Notes: generated by a model not told the origin, from the letters alone. Shown: positions 11,208 to 23,655, counted from the stretch's first letter. The stretch is DNA of 64,000 nucleotides from Powellomyces hirtus (GCA_025526995.1 JAHLKG010000005.1:558001-622000), one strand, 5' to 3'. Made by a program: numbers and translations.

Positions 11208-12091
11208 GGAGTGGAGAGGGAAAAAAGGGTTGGGGAATTGTGGGGGATGGGATGGAGTGAGAAGGGTACTAATGCGTGTGATTTTTTGAATGATGATTGA
11301 TTGATTCCGTTTTTACACTTGCTTGAGTATGTGTGTTGGCTGTGTGGGTTTGTTGGTGTGCTGGTTCAGCTAGGAGGCGGCGCTTCTTTGTGAAGGCGTT
11401 TGTCAAAAAGATCCGAAAATCCGTGCACTCTATTGGCTATATGCGACCCCTCGCATGTTCCACTCTGCATTTGTTCAAACTCCACGTTTGCGTGTTCCTT
11501 TTTTCCAAATTCTCACCACGGAGCTGTTCGTCATTGAATCAAGGAATCCCAACCCCTCCCGTCCTATGCAAAAAATGATCTCTTTTTCTGTTTTGTCTCG
11601 AATGTGTGCCCGGTACAGTGGTACACTGGTCCACTAGGCAGCGTGACGGTAGGCAAAAGCCAAGCGCAAGCGCAACACCAAACACAAACACATAAAATTG
11701 GGTCCATCAGATTTCGGGCGCTCGAGGAAGGAAACTCTTGGGAATAAGCAATTTTGGTCTTTAAGAAGGTGTTTCCTGCGTCTGTAGCGTAAGCAAGTGG
11801 GGGATCATGTTTGTTTCGTGCACTATTCTAACATATACAAGGGGATATTTCCATATTGTACATATTTGTCTGGTGGTTCTACTTGCATTCCGGTGGGCAG
11901 TGTATACCGCCATCCCACACACCCCACTTTACAGTAGACGTTTCACGTGCACCATTTGTGATGAGGATGCGAGCGAGCCGTTCGCGCTCACTCGGGGGTT
12001 CCCACACAGTCCGGCCTCCTACTGTACCTCCATCCACACACCGCACACACACCTCACTCCACAGCGCAGACGGTTTCTCTCGGTGTACATT
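11208..12091. other. Intergenic, convergent 3' regions
   Basis: Between SF1 (+) and the acetyltransferase (-). T-rich and CACA-rich stretches, no supported gene or RNA. Confidence 0.45.
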
Positions 12092-12688
12092 TCAGGTAGA
12101 AGAGGCGGATGCTGAAGCGAGCGCGGCGAAATCGGTCAACGTCTCATTTTCTAACCGGAACCCGACCCATTCGCTCATTTGCCGCGCTTTGACTTTATGC
12201 ACATAGAAATCGATCGCGGGTGTGTTCCTATGTGAGGGTCAAGCACATCAAACAGTGTTCCGAAAATAAAATCGCAAAACTGAAATATAGCTTCCCTCCT
12301 CTTACCAATCCAACGCAGCCCACTCCATCCTCCCACACCCTTTCTCAACCGCAACCCTTGCAACATGACTCATCAGCATCGTCCCGACACCCCGCGATCT
12401 ATACTCGGGTGCGATAACGAGGTCTTCGAGGTACAGCCCTGGCCTACCCTTCCACGTCGAGTAATTGAAGAAATAGAGCGCCATCCCGACCGCGGTGCCA
12501 TTGTCGCAGGCAAAGAGGACATGGGCGTAAGGGTGCGGGCCGAAAAGGGTTTGTTGGAATGAGGTGACTGTGGCTTCGACCTTGTCGAGGGCGTGTTCGA
12601 ATTCGGCGAGCGAGGTTGTGAAGTGGTGGATGAGGCCGCAGTCCTCGATGGTTGCTGCGCGGACCGTGAGATTCATCTTGGGTGGCAT
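12092..12688 (-). CDS. GNAT N-acetyltransferase, diamine/thialysine acetyltransferase-like
   Basis: Exons 12688-12306 and 12227-12092 (donor GTAAGA, acceptor CATAG) encode 172 residues, the normal length for the SAT (spermidine/spermine or thialysine acetyltransferase) group. The acetyl-CoA binding core is clear: LYLEDLVIAPEYRSRGVGT, preceded by ALYFFNYSTWKGRPG, which is typical of this group, and followed by the EWAALDWN(T)PAIDFY segment in which the second exon begins. The C-terminus (VGFRLENETL) also fits. Substrate (polyamine, thialysine or other) cannot be read from sequence. A second Met at codon 5 is an alternative start. Confidence 0.87.
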
Positions 12689-13627
12689 CTCTTTTTACGC
12701 GGATTGGCCATGTCGCCAATTGTCGTTTTGTCGAATGCTATCAGTTCAGTCAAGTGGCGCGTGGCTTGGCGAAACATCCTGCGACGAAATGACGAGTTCG
12801 CACACCGCAAAGCCTTTTTATTCCTCAGTCGGGACACGTTTATGCACAAAGAGACCATTTAAATAATCTACTGTACCGCAGCAGAACCTCTCAACAGCGT
12901 AACACACCGTTCTTTCTGGGGTGTAACGACATATTCCATGCCCACGCAACGAGTTGGCAAACCCCTGTTTTCTCTGAGTGCTCTTTGCGACAGCTTTTTT
13001 GGCGGACGGTTTTCACGAGTGCGTCCTGACAGGACCGATCCCGGCTGCAATGTGTTTCTGAAAGGGAGGGCTTACCGTGACCATTATTATCATTTTCGGC
13101 GATGCTCTATCTCTGTATCTGACCATTATTAACATTTGGGGTTTGTTGTTGCTCCCCCCACGCGAACAGGGATCACCCAAAAACAAAATAAAACCATCAT
13201 GCAATCGCTTTTCTGAGGTGATATATCTTGAGTCCTCGATTATTTTTGAAAATGAAATTGCGGTTAGGGTAACCATTTCGCCCCACCTCACGCATCCCAT
13301 AGGAACAAAAGTCACATGTTTTCTTGGCGCCCGACGCTGACATTCTATGTATGACACTCACGGAATTGACAAACGGCCGTGGGATGGTGCGGCGAAACGC
13401 AGAGCACACATGGTACGCACGCAATCAGGAAGGCATAGAGCGCACGGACAGCATCACGAGGGGTGAAAGAAAAAACACAATTGACATTTTTTGTTTAACA
13501 GACTGTACAAAAAAAAATAAAAAGACGCATACTGCTAGTTGCCGGGGGGGGGGGGGGTGTACGCATACGAATGGCTGGGGGAGGGGGGTGGACCAACTAT
13601 AGTCAGTCCAGCATTTGTCCTTTTTCC
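12689..13627. other. Intergenic, about 0.9 kb, with a poly-G run
   Basis: Contains a run of 14 G at 13544-13557 and A-rich stretches near 13509-13523. No supported gene. The G run lies about 70 bp downstream of the stop codon of the neighbouring minus-strand gene. Confidence 0.45.
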
Positions 13628-14678
13628 CTACCACGGGGGCGTCCAGTCAACCGGGGGCGGCGGGAAGACTTGGTCGTCGCCAATAAAGGCCGCACCCGCT
13701 ACGCCGACTGCGCCGCCTGGTCGCGCGACCACGGGGGCGGAGTTGGGCGGTAGGGGGGCGTTGGGTGCGGGGGCCGCCGCCGGCGGTGGTGCTGGGGCAT
13801 TCGGTGCTGGAGCTGGAGCTGGTGCGGCCGGGGTTGCACTCGCAGAGGGAACAGCTGGTGGTGCGGTAAGAACCGCATTCGGCAGGGGGACAGGCGCAAC
13901 CGAAGGTGACGCAACCGCTGACAGCGGCGGCGCGCTCGTTGTCGGCACGGGTCGTCTCCCATTCGCTCCCCCCGCCCTCCGTCCATTCCTCAATTTATCC
14001 TGATCCAGCTTCTCACACGTCCACCCGGGGTCCTGCATATGCATCAGCGCCTGCACAGGGCCGGGCATCTCACACGCACACGCGCGATTAAACGCCATCG
14101 CAGCCACAACGGACGCGTGGTGCGGGTCGCGCACGCCCGTGGCGCCATTGAGACAGGTTGCGCACGTTTTCCACATGGATGCAACGGTCGAAAACAGTTC
14201 TTTCGCTTGCCCCTTCTGGTTGCCGCAGATGCAGTCCCCCAGCAGCTGTTCGAGCTCGCGTGGGGATTTGGGCAGCTTTTGCGGCTGGAGATTGGAAAGT
14301 GTCGAATTGCAGTGGGACATGACGAGATCGACAAACATGCCCGAGGGGAAACACCTGGAATAAGAAACACACATCAGCCCTCCATTCTTCTCTCTTTTCC
14401 TTCTCACTTGCTCATCCCCCTTACCAATTCGCAAAACAATCATCCGCCGGATACTCCCCACCGTCATCCCCCGCTCCCGGTTCCACAAGAGCATAAAACA
14501 ACGCATCCGGGTCCAACCACTCTTCTTCCAGCCTAGGTGGGACTTGTGGCTTTCCCAGCTGTGGTGGTTGTGGTGAGGACGGAGCACCCGGGACGAGTTG
14601 GGCAGTGACGGAGGATGCGAGGAGGGTGACAAGGAGGAACAGCGGCAGGAGGGAGGATGTTGGGCGTGGAGAAGGCAT
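13628..14678 (-). CDS. Secreted Cys-rich protein with Ala/Pro-rich C-terminal half
   Basis: Exons 14678-14425 and 14354-13628 (donor GTAAGG, acceptor CCAG) give 326 residues. The N-terminus is a clear signal peptide: a hydrophobic core SLLPLFLLVTLLASSVTA with likely cleavage after VTA. Residues about 75-195 form a Cys-containing domain (for example DDCFANWCFP, LGDCICGN, WKTCATCLNGA, NRACACEM, DPGWTCEK), which would be disulfide bonded. The remaining 130 residues are low-complexity Ala/Pro/Val-rich. There is no obvious GPI signal or further membrane segment. I do not recognise the Cys-rich domain. A role at the cell surface or wall is an inference from secretion and composition. Confidence 0.75.
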
Positions 14679-15191
14679 TTCTGTTTTGGGACAGGCTCTC
14701 TGTTTCTATCCGTGTCGTGTGTATGTATATGTGTTGTAAAAAAGCGAATCGAATGTACTTTCTTGGAGATGGGGGATATGTTGAATAAATACGAGAGGGG
14801 AACCGCGCTGAACGAAGGCGGGCTGGGTGTGCAGTCACGTGACACGGCGCAGCAAAACTCAGCCACAGCCTGCGCGCCGCCAATTGAGCCGCAGCACAAG
14901 GAACACAGCCCCCATGGCGCGGTCGGTCAACTCATATTTTTCGTTTCGTGGGATGTCACAGAAAAAACGTTCAATAACAGGACATAAGTTTCCGGTGTTG
15001 AATGATGACAACCCATCTATTAATGATGGAAAGAGAGTAAAGACATCAATACGCGTGAAAAAATACATAATATTCAGTAAAAGGGTTAGGAGGTGGGGAT
15101 ACGCACAGGTGGGGAGGGGGTGGGGATGTATATACAAAAGCGGGGGTTGCACTAGTCCACAACTGCCAACGGGGGGGGGGGGGGGTTCTCT
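14679..15191. other. Intergenic with CACGTG box and poly-G run
   Basis: Promoter side of the secreted-protein gene has a perfect GTCACGTGAC palindrome (CACGTG at 14836-14841). A run of 15 G at 15171-15185 sits 6 bp from the chitin synthase stop codon. No gene seen. Confidence 0.5.
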
Positions 15192-18100
15192 CTAAGCCCG
15201 TTTCTGCGGATACTCATGGTCCACCACGACATCATCCAACAGGGCTTCCCGATCGGCGCGCTGCTGCTGCATCAATCTGCTCTTTCTCGATTTCCACGCA
15301 ATCTTAGCCGCCGTCTTCAAGCCCAAAAACACCACGACGCCACACAGTTTCACCGCCGCCAAGAGGGCCGTCACGCTCAACAGCACCGTCAAATACCCCG
15401 TCCCCGACACCTGCGTGGTTCCTACCGCAAACAAGACTGCGTTGGTGCCGAGGTACAGCAACATCATGGCCGTGCGGAAGCTCTTGTACGAGTCTTCCTG
15501 GTCGGGCGCGGCTTTTTGGGATGGCGCGGGCGTGGACGGGAGCGCACGAAGATCCGACAGCGTTTCCGTGTAGTGTTGGGACAGCTCGGATTGCGAGGTG
15601 GAAATGTGGACTTCGGCTAATGGGATGCCGTCCGACGATTTGGTGATGAGCTGTACGCTTGGGAGGCTGATGGGTCGTGTGTCGCCCTTGGTTCCCCATG
15701 ACACGTCGTGCAGGTTGGACAAGGCGTATACCGTCAGAACGTTGATGTAGGAAGGCAGCAGCACCAGGTCTAGATGGACAAACAAAACGTGATGAGCAAA
15801 CGCTCCAAAAGGCTGGAAAACGTGTTTTGCCAAGTCCAACTTACACTGGATGAAGCATGTAAACATGTGCGCAAAGTCCATCTGCAAGAAACTTGCAATG
15901 AAATAAACGCCCACCGTCGATGCCAACGTCAGACAATAGATCAAGTTCTCCCGTCTCGCCTCCATGAGCTGCACATCCAACTGCTTGGTCAATACCTGTC
16001 CCATCTGCATCAGCATGGTGTTCACGAGCAACTGCGCTCCATCGCCCGTGGCATTGCCCGCGGCCGGTCCTACAATCGGTTTGATCATGTTGGTGTACGA
16101 AATGGACGGCTGAGTTTGCAGGAAATCAATGGTGAAGGCGAGTCGACGGATGAGGAGTCCTATCATGACAGCGCCAATGACACCAAATCCGCACATGACG
16201 GCTTTGTAGGTGTTGCGAAACGCTTGGGGACGGTTTCCGAACGAGATGATGAAGAGACAGACAAGAACGACGGGGTAGGAGAAGCGGGCAATGTTGAGGA
16301 TGATGCTGACGATTTTGGTGCGTGTGGTGTCGGAGCCGTCAGCGGCGGTGGGGTCAGCGAGAATTTGCTCAAGCTCAGCAAACAGGAAGAAGAATGTGAT
16401 GGCAAAGTTTCCTAAACAACCGGGATATGTGCACGGGTCAGCAATCTGACATGCGAGTGACTCGTATCCAGTGTGCTTACCCAGAACGAACCACGAAAAG
16501 AGCTGGTTGACGACATTGTACAAATACTGTACATTGAACATGCACTTTCGCAGAAAGCTGTGCTTGGACTGCCACACCTGGGTGATGTTGGCCAGAGCAT
16601 AGAATCCCGCAAACAGACTCCCGTTCAGCCACCGACGTCGCTGAGAGAGGAACTCTGGGACCGAGTCAGGCACATCGGTGTAGGCCTTGGCGTCGGAAAC
16701 GTAGTGCAGGGTCCAATTGGCGTTCCTCTTTGCGACCAGCTCAAAACACAAGATTCTGTCCTCGGCGAGATACAGATTGGCCGAGAAGATCGAGTTGTCA
16801 CGCATGACGCCGTTTCGCGCTTCGCCTTCAAAGTACTTGGAAAGCGGGCCTGAGCCGGGACCAACGTCCTGAAGAGCGTTCCAGCGGTAGGCGGAGAAGG
16901 CACCTGGGAGAACACTGATGTACCCAAAGGAGCTTTCCAGTGACTTGTCCATGAGGTTCGAGATCTTGTACTCGAAATTCTGACTCGCAACAAGAGGGTT
17001 GAGGATGCTTTTGTAGTGTGCAAGTCCTTGGCCAAGATCCGCTGCAATTTCTCCACAGCAGCCTCCAATCTGGTCGTTGCGATAAAAGGCCTTCCACAGC
17101 GAGTAGAGACTGTTGGCAGACGGTTTCGTCCCAACGTCGATGAGCACGCATACGCGAGGATCTACCAGCGCCGAAAATGCGTTAAAGAACCATCGGTGAG
17201 AGTTGATTTTCTTTGCATTCTTCTCCTTCAAGCAGAAGATGGTCTGTATCGGCGGCATGCCCTCGCGAGCACCCCACAGCTGCATTTTCGAGTCCAGGAC
17301 GGTTTGCGGAGTGTATTCAAAGATGTGAGCGGTGGTGTCCTGGCCGTCAACGGCAGATTGCGCGAGACCCTCTTGGTAGACGCCCATGACTTCGAGAACC
17401 TTGAGAACGTTGGGGTGGACCTTGGATCGGCCATCCGCGACGATGACGACAGCCACTTTTTGCCATCCGTTCTCGTCCCAGCCGTTCTTTTTCTTTTCGC
17501 ACAGATATTTGATGTTTTCGGCGAGGGCAAACATGGTCCGGTTGAATCCCTCCTGATCTTCGTTGTACATGGTCACCACGACAAAGATCTCGATCGGTCG
17601 GCCATAGTTGACGCAGCGAAGGTTGTAACCATTCGCAATAAAGTCATCGGGGTCTACCAAAGGGACAGACAAAAGCGAAAGCAGATCAGCATCAAGAAGC
17701 GATGAAAAGGAGTCTGAGCGAGCGTCACGTTTAATCAAAGCTGAGCAGTCTGGAGAAAGCAAGAGACTCACTGAACCCGCCTTGCTCACACTTCCACTGC
17801 GTTTCGTACCATCTTTTCTCTTTTTTTTTCACATACCACATGTAACAGCGGTGTACCGCATGCTTTCAAACTCTTCACCCTTTTCATTCGCTGCGCCTCT
17901 AGCTCGCGCCTCATCGGGGACACGCTGCTTGATGCAAAAGTTGCCCGCTTTGGACAGCTTGACGGTCTTGACGCGACGACTGATGGTGGTTCTCCGGTGT
18001 TTCAGGGCAGAGGTCATGCTTTGGCCGCTGGTGCTGCTGCCGTAGCTGTGACGAGCGGGGACGGGTTCCAAAAAATCTTCCTGGAGGTGGCGGTCTTGCG

Positions 18101-18461
18101 AGTAGTTTGCGGGTTGGGGGAATCTAAGGTGTGGAGGAGAAGGAGCAGCTGCAGTGGTGGACGCGTAAGCGGTTGACGGGGTAATGACTGTGGACGTGGG
18201 CGGGTTGTCGTTGGTATTGTCCAGGGTGATGGTTGACATTGCGTCGTCGTTGTCGTTGTCGTCGTTGTCGTTGTCGTTGTCGTCGTTGTCGTCCTCGTAG
18301 GTGGTGACGGATATGAAGCTAGCGCGCGGGTCGGTGGGCTCGATGAAGGAGCGGTGGGGGCGATGGGCACCTGGTGCGTAACGGCCTCCTCCTCCCGCGG
18401 CACCGGCCGAAGCGAGACGTGAGCGCGGTGCGGGTCGGGGAGCGTGGCGGTTGGGTGCCAT
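15192..18461 (-). CDS. Chitin synthase, division 1
   Basis: Plasma-membrane family-2 glycosyltransferase that polymerises chitin from UDP-GlcNAc. Exons 18461-17837, 17653-16481, 16411-15845 and 15769-15192 give 980 residues. Residues 1-190 are disordered (Pro/Asp-rich, DNDDNDND tract). The Chs N-terminal domain has KLSKAGNFCIKQRVP and MRYTAVTCDPDDF, the latter restored by intron 1. Catalytic motifs: VTMYNED (about 235), LIDVGTKP, SVLPGAFSAYRW (455), AEDR (505) and QRRRW (546). A multi-span C-terminal region follows, including SWFVLGNFAITFFFLF and the conserved NLHDVSWGTKGD. Intron 2 (69 nt) is in frame and could be mistaken for coding; splicing restores FVLGNFAI. The class (I-III) is not decided. 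It diverges from the BABAM2-like gene. Confidence 0.95.
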
Positions 18462-18904
18462 TTGGGGATACGGCGAGAGTGGTCAAGTATACGAGTACAG
18501 GGGCCGAGGGGGAGTGGATACGGGCGGGCGGGCAGACACTTATGGGTATGGGTATTTGGAGGGCGGCTATGGGATATATGTGCACGGCAACCTCTCGTCA
18601 GTCCGCCAGCGCGTCCGTCGCTTTCTCTCACCTCGTTGCGTTTCTCACACTCTTCTGTCACACTCAGTTCATGATGGCCGCATGTGGCTGTGCAACTGCG
18701 CACTTGCTCAGCCTCATCCCACGTCACGTGTGTGTTGCGGCGGAAGTTCACTACTATAGTGACTCACTCCAGTCCATCTCGCGTATTGACAGTGCGTCCA
18801 TGACGAGTGTGTCCCATGAGGAGTGTCCAGGATCTAGACGATACAAGAAGGGCGCCTGCTTCGAGACATCCACCCGTAGACAAACTCACGATACCAAGAG
18901 CACA
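18462..18904. other. Intergenic, divergent promoter region (chitin synthase / BABAM2-like)
   Basis: Contains a CACGTG box at 18725-18730. An in-frame upstream Met for the BABAM2-like gene lies at 18800. No other gene is supported. Confidence 0.45.
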
Positions 18905-20546
18905 ATGTTGCCCAACGCCATGCATCCAAAACTGCAGCCCTTCATCACATCCGTCCAGGCCCATCCAGACCAGTTCCACCCCCACAACCCGAGATCTGCT
19001 TCTTCTTCACACGCCGACAAGAGTACGCGACTGGACGTTGGCGTTACATTTCTAGGAGAGGTGCGCTTTGTCTGTGAGTTTTGTTGTGTGGAGCTGTAAA
19101 AGGGGGGGGGGGGCATTTGCTTGTTTGAAAGCACAATTTCATGTTTTCCAAGGGCTACCTCGCCTGACACAAGTTTCTTCTATTCGGTTTGTTTCCACCA
19201 GGCAACGTCGTATTTGACAACGCCGACCTGTCCTTCCCTCCTGACCTGATCATCCCCGACCTGCCCTCCGTCTCGCTCTCTTCCCTCCCCGCCCTCGCCA
19301 ACTGGGACCCAGCCAACCCACATGCCCTATACACGACCCTGCTGGAAATACGAAAAGTCTATCAGGAGCGGCAGAGAGCAAAGATAAAAGCCTTGGGTGT
19401 GGAACGGCTGCAGTTTGATCTGAGTAGTCTGGAACATGATGAGGTATGAAAAAGACACTCAACGGGACGGACGAGAATGGCGCCTGTGGCTCTCAAGTCA
19501 GGGTTGTTCCGCTAACCCGGCGAAGATGTCTAATTATCGATTTTCCCGCAATTGAAATTCCCAAATTTGCAGAATCTAGAATGCGTGGTCGAATCAAATA
19601 CCTCCTCCGCACGCGACGCCAAAGTGTCTTTCCGCTTCTCCATGCCATTACGCATCGACATGCCCGTCACGAACCCAAAAGAAAAAGCACAACAAGAACA
19701 ACTCGTCTCCATCTCGTCCTCCCCCTCTCCGCCCCTTCCCTCCCCCACTCCCGCCCCTCACGTCACCATCACCATCAAATTCCACGTTTCTGCTTCCGAA
19801 GTCAAGCGCATCGAAAAACGTCTCGACCTCCCACCCGACTACAAGGACGTCTACATCCCGCCGTTACCCGACTACCCCCTCCACCACACGATGTTGGACT
19901 ACGTCATGGAATTGGACCAGTATCTCCAGGATGTAGGCCGACGTCTGGGGCTACAGGAGGAAAGCAGGAAGGAGTTTTTGGAGTATATGGTCGCAGCGTT
20001 TCGAGGACAGGTGATGGAATATGATGATGAGGAGTATGAGTATGCGGCGTTCTATTTTGAGGTGCCGGCGCCAGTGAGACGCTCGTTTGAGAATTTAACC
20101 TCGGCGGCAAGGCAGCCGAAAATGCTGGGGGCACTCGTGAATCGTAAGTTGAACACCTACAAGGAGGCAGGGGGTTGGGCCATTTACATTTCGCACGCGA
20201 CTCAACCCGTTTCTTTTGTACCCCACTTTTTTCGCATTGCAGTCCACCTATCTCAAGACTACCCCGAAATCCCACCCGAAATCTTTCTCCAATCGCCCAC
20301 TTCCTTCACATCCCTCGACTCGCATATACCCGAAACCATCCACCTGAACCTCGACTGGGGCAAAGCGGGCGTGGCGAACGTGTCGCATCAGGCTGCGGCT
20401 ATGAAGATACGGTGAGTGGGGAGAGAAAAAAGTGCAAAAACAAGGGTGGTAAAGTGAGCATGTGGGGTTGTCATTGATGCATTTGACTTTGTTGTAGGAC
20501 GGCGCTGATGAGCCAGATACCCACTGCGTTCCCAGAGTTTCGTTGA
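18905..20546 (+). CDS. BABAM2: BABAM2/BRE (BRCC45)-like protein
   Basis: Resembles BRE/BRCC45, the UEV-domain scaffold of the K63-specific deubiquitinase assemblies BRISC and BRCA1-A. Exons 18905-19073, 19202-19443, 19573-20143, 20243-20411 and 20498-20546; 399 residues, close to the animal protein (383). Matching features in order: an N-terminal MHPKLQPFITSV segment, a first UEV-like sandwich (VRFVCNVVFDNADLSFPPDL), the conserved ANWDPANPHALYTTLLEIRK block, a middle domain with RIEKRLDLP and HHTMLDYV, then a C-terminal UEV-like unit with YEYAAFYFEVPAPV and DYPEIPPEIFLQSP. No catalytic cysteine of E2 type is evident, as in the family. A run of 12 G sits in intron 1. An in-frame Met at 18800 would add 35 residues. 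Homology is recognised by pattern, not by search. Confidence 0.78.
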
Positions 20547-21562
20547 GCCATGCTACGTCTTTTCCTCCTTCTTGCCCCGGAAAACGCTTTGGTCGAGACG
20601 TAACCCCCCACCTTTATGACCTTGAATGCACATCTCGTGTCACAGCACATGACTGAACTGGCCTTAGATTGCACCTTTCCGCGTGGCCCGTACAACCTCC
20701 CCCCCCCCCCCCCTCCCCCCAACCAACCAACCAACCAACCAAACATCGCACCCTTTACATCCCAAACATAGCCCCGCCTTGTTTTGTTTCTTTTTGTTGC
20801 AAATAGCATTTATATATCGCACGATCTCTTCCCTCTGGCGCACAATCAACCTCCTTTACTTGGCACAACTCTCTGCAGCCTTTGGAAAAGAAGTAAAAAC
20901 GTCCCAGCCAATCACTCGCAAATATGGTTTGTGTGTGGAAATATCCGTGGTCCCCCAGAACCCGAAAACGGTAGCAAAGCGTTAGAACTGGAGTTAGTTT
21001 TTTTTTTTGCAGAGGACGATTGGCAAGGATATTTCTCTTTTTTTCTTCTACGCCGCTCATGCCAGTTTTCCCCTCGGCTCAGCACACATTTGAACAAAGA
21101 CAAAAACGGTCTGTCAAAACCGTCCTACTACGCTCCGCGACTCTCGACGCGTCGTGATGCGAGAACGCGCACCTTACGTAATCACAATCGCAATTTGGCG
21201 CACTGTTCTTCTGCCCTTTCATCCACCGTGGCCCTCTCGCCCAAATCCTCCTCTGTTTCGTCTAGCCGGTTTTTCCTTTTGACGCCCCCCCCCAACAGAA
21301 AACACAAAGGACCCCATCCAAGTGGCGTGTCGGGATGGGGCCTTGTTCGTGAAAGGGGAGAAATCACACCCTATTGTGTTTGTGTGTATTCCATTTCAAA
21401 TCGCACACAACCGAGGCGGGCTGGGAGCAGCGGATGCGTAAAAAGGGTGCAGTGGGGGTGTTGCCGACGAGTATAAAAAAAAAACCGCAGGTTATTCGCC
21501 CCGCCTCCCCTCCCCCTATTTCGCCCACACACACATACACCTACACACACACACACACAAGC
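20547..21562. other. Intergenic, about 1 kb
   Basis: A C-rich run (about 20698-20719) followed by CCAA tandem units lies 150 bp beyond the BABAM2-like stop. A CA microsatellite (about 21530-21559) sits directly before the BTB gene start. No gene seen. Confidence 0.45.
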
Positions 21563-22336
21563 ATGCAAGCGCACCCGCTGACCCCCACCCCCGCCCCGCT
21601 GCTCGACCCGACGCCCCCGCCCAGCAGCTACCTGGTCGAAAAGCTGCGGCAGCTCGCGCCGTACTACTGGGGCAACGCAGGTACGGCCGACATCTGGCTG
21701 CTCATCCACGGCGCGCACGCGGCGGCGCCCACGACCGTGTTTCCGGCGCACGCCATCTATCTCCACACGTGCGTCCCGACGCTGCGGGCGTGCCTGGCCC
21801 CGCATCAACAACGCCATCCGGATCCGGCCTGCTCGTCGACCCCCGCGCACCCGGCCACCCCGCTGGTGATCCGCCCGCCGTGCCCCGACGCGTTCCCGGC
21901 GCTGCTGCACTGGATCTACACGGGGGACGTGCGCCACCTGCTGCGCTACCTGCGCGAATGGAAGGGCGCCGTCCGCGGCGTGCTGGCGAATGCCGCGTGG
22001 GCGGGCGTCACCGACCGCGAGCTGAGACTGCTGTGTGACGGGTTTTTGGCCGAGGAGGAGGGCGACGACGAGGACGAGGATGAGGACGAGGAAAACGGCA
22101 CAGACGAAATGGAACACCAACATGAACTTGAAAAAGAGGACGGTCATAGCGATGGCCGACAACAGCATCACGACCACCACCAGCGCAAAAAGCCGCGACT
22201 GACGAGGTTCGCCACGGGGGATGCTGATGCTGATGAAGGAGACCATGAAGACGAAATGGACGGGATTGGAGATACGGATGACGAGATGGAGGGCATGTTT
22301 GGAGGCGAGGAGGAGGAAGACTACAACGAGGGATAA
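21563..22336 (+). CDS. BTB/POZ-like protein with acidic tail
   Basis: Single exon, 257 residues, very GC-rich in its first half. Residues 20-155 look like a BTB/POZ fold: ADIWLLIHG, FPAHAIYLHTCVPTLRACL, and after an insert rich in Pro/Ala, CPDAFPALLHWIYTGDV. Residues 170-257 are strongly acidic (DDEDEDEDEENGTDE and similar) with a His/Gln patch and a basic KKPRL that could act as a nuclear signal. There is no kelch, MATH or zinc-finger partner domain. The start codon follows a CA repeat. Function unknown; protein-protein adaptor in the nucleus is an inference. Confidence 0.65.
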   Translation: MQAHPLTPTPAPLLDPTPPPSSYLVEKLRQLAPYYWGNAGTADIWLLIHGAHAAAPTTVFPAHAIYLHTCVPTLRACLAPHQQRHPDPACSSTPAHPATPLVIRPPCPDAFPALLHWIYTGDVRHLLRYLREWKGAVRGVLANAAWAGVTDRELRLLCDGFLAEEEGDDEDEDEDEENGTDEMEHQHELEKEDGHSDGRQQHHDHHQRKKPRLTRFATGDADADEGDHEDEMDGIGDTDDEMEGMFGGEEEEDYNEG

Positions 22337-23655
22337 AGGAGAACAAAAAAAAAACCCAAAAAAAAACCCCCGCAAAATGACCATAAACCCCACCCCCCCA
22401 CATCTCTGAATCTTGTACATTACATTACATTACATACACATACATCCGTCATTCACACACTACATCCACCCACAACCGCACCCTGATGTGCGTTGGGGAC
22501 AAGCACCAAAACAAAAACGCAGGAAAATGGGACGAGGATGATGACGCGGCCAAGTTGGGTCATATAATATTACATAATCGGGACATGGAGCGAACCGCGT
22601 TCGGTTTTTCTCAAAAGGGTTTCAGTGGTCGTGCGGAGGCAGATTAATCGCGACTCGACACGTACACTATCGATCAAGAGTCCATGCAACAGCCCATCCA
22701 ATTGATAAGGTTTGCCTTCCCCGTTCCCCATTGAGCTGTTTCACCCTGAATTCAAGAGAGTCCGTGCAGCAGTCCATCCCATCCATTGTCCAGTGATTTG
22801 AGTAGAAGAAGATACCCTGAATTCAGCGGTTACCTTTTTGATCGCCCCATTCTGGCCCTAACCAGAATGGACGTCCATGTATGATCAGAACGGATGGCTG
22901 CCGGATAGCACGCGTCTGAGAGAGGGAGGACTGAACAATGTTTTTACCGAATCAATCGGAACAGTATCTGGGGGACTTGTCCTACAACAAAAGTCCAGAT
23001 CCATCAATTTATCAAGTGGACACCTCACATCCTGCAGACCAAATTGCGATTGTGATTACGTAAGGTGCGCGTTCCTCGCGTTCAGGTGCTGCCTTCCTAG
23101 GTGATCGAATCCAACCCCTAAACTCACGTCACGAGAGGTAACAACAACCGCCCATCGCCCCTCCCTCTACACCAAAATCCCGTTTGTCGTTTGCGGGGCC
23201 CGCTTTTGTGCCCGCCTTTTTGCGGTTTTTTTTGGGGGGGGGGGGGGGGTTTGACATGTCGCAAATACCCAGGTTGTGTTTTCTGGGTGTTTTATTCTAT
23301 CATTGTCAAGAAGAAAAAAAAAAAGAAAAAGAAAAAAGTGTGTTGTGTGCAAATGCGACGCAACGCGGGGGGGAACGGGGGAGGTGGGAAGGTGAGAGAA
23401 GAGTCGAGGCGCAGTCTTTCCTGTTTGTTTGCTTTTTCTTCGTTGTCGTGCGCCCAAAACAAACAACAAAAAATAAACAACAAACAACAAGAACAAGACT
23501 GCACTATTGCGAGAAGATGCCATGTATGTACAGAGCGAGGCGATGGGTGATGGGAGGGTATGTAAATTCTCTCGTGTCCAATCAAATGAAATGCTATGGA
23601 TGGGATGGTGGGGGGATCGAGGGATAGGAGCCAGGGGGTTTCGCAGCAAGACACG
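22337..23655. other. Intergenic, about 1.3 kb, no supported gene
   Basis: Between convergent genes. Contains ACATT tandem units near 22418-22438, two related segments around 22674 and 22751 (TCAAGAGTCCATGCAACAG versus a diverged copy), CCCTGAATTC twice, and a run of 16 G at 23234-23249. Candidate frames have no recognisable domain. Confidence 0.45.

Noticed and set aside
13628..14899. One 423-codon open frame on the minus strand
   Set aside because: Its first part crosses the intron and the signal-peptide exon in the wrong frame. The two-exon model gives a signal peptide and correct phase.
15192..17789. Chitin synthase starting at the Met near 17789 as an intron-poor 865-residue frame
   Set aside because: That Met is inside intron 1. 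The N-terminal Chs domain is in an upstream exon, and two further in-frame stretches are introns.
21371..22420. 349-codon minus-strand frame over the BTB gene
   Set aside because: The plus strand reads as a BTB domain with an acidic tail; the antisense is Arg-rich from GC bias.
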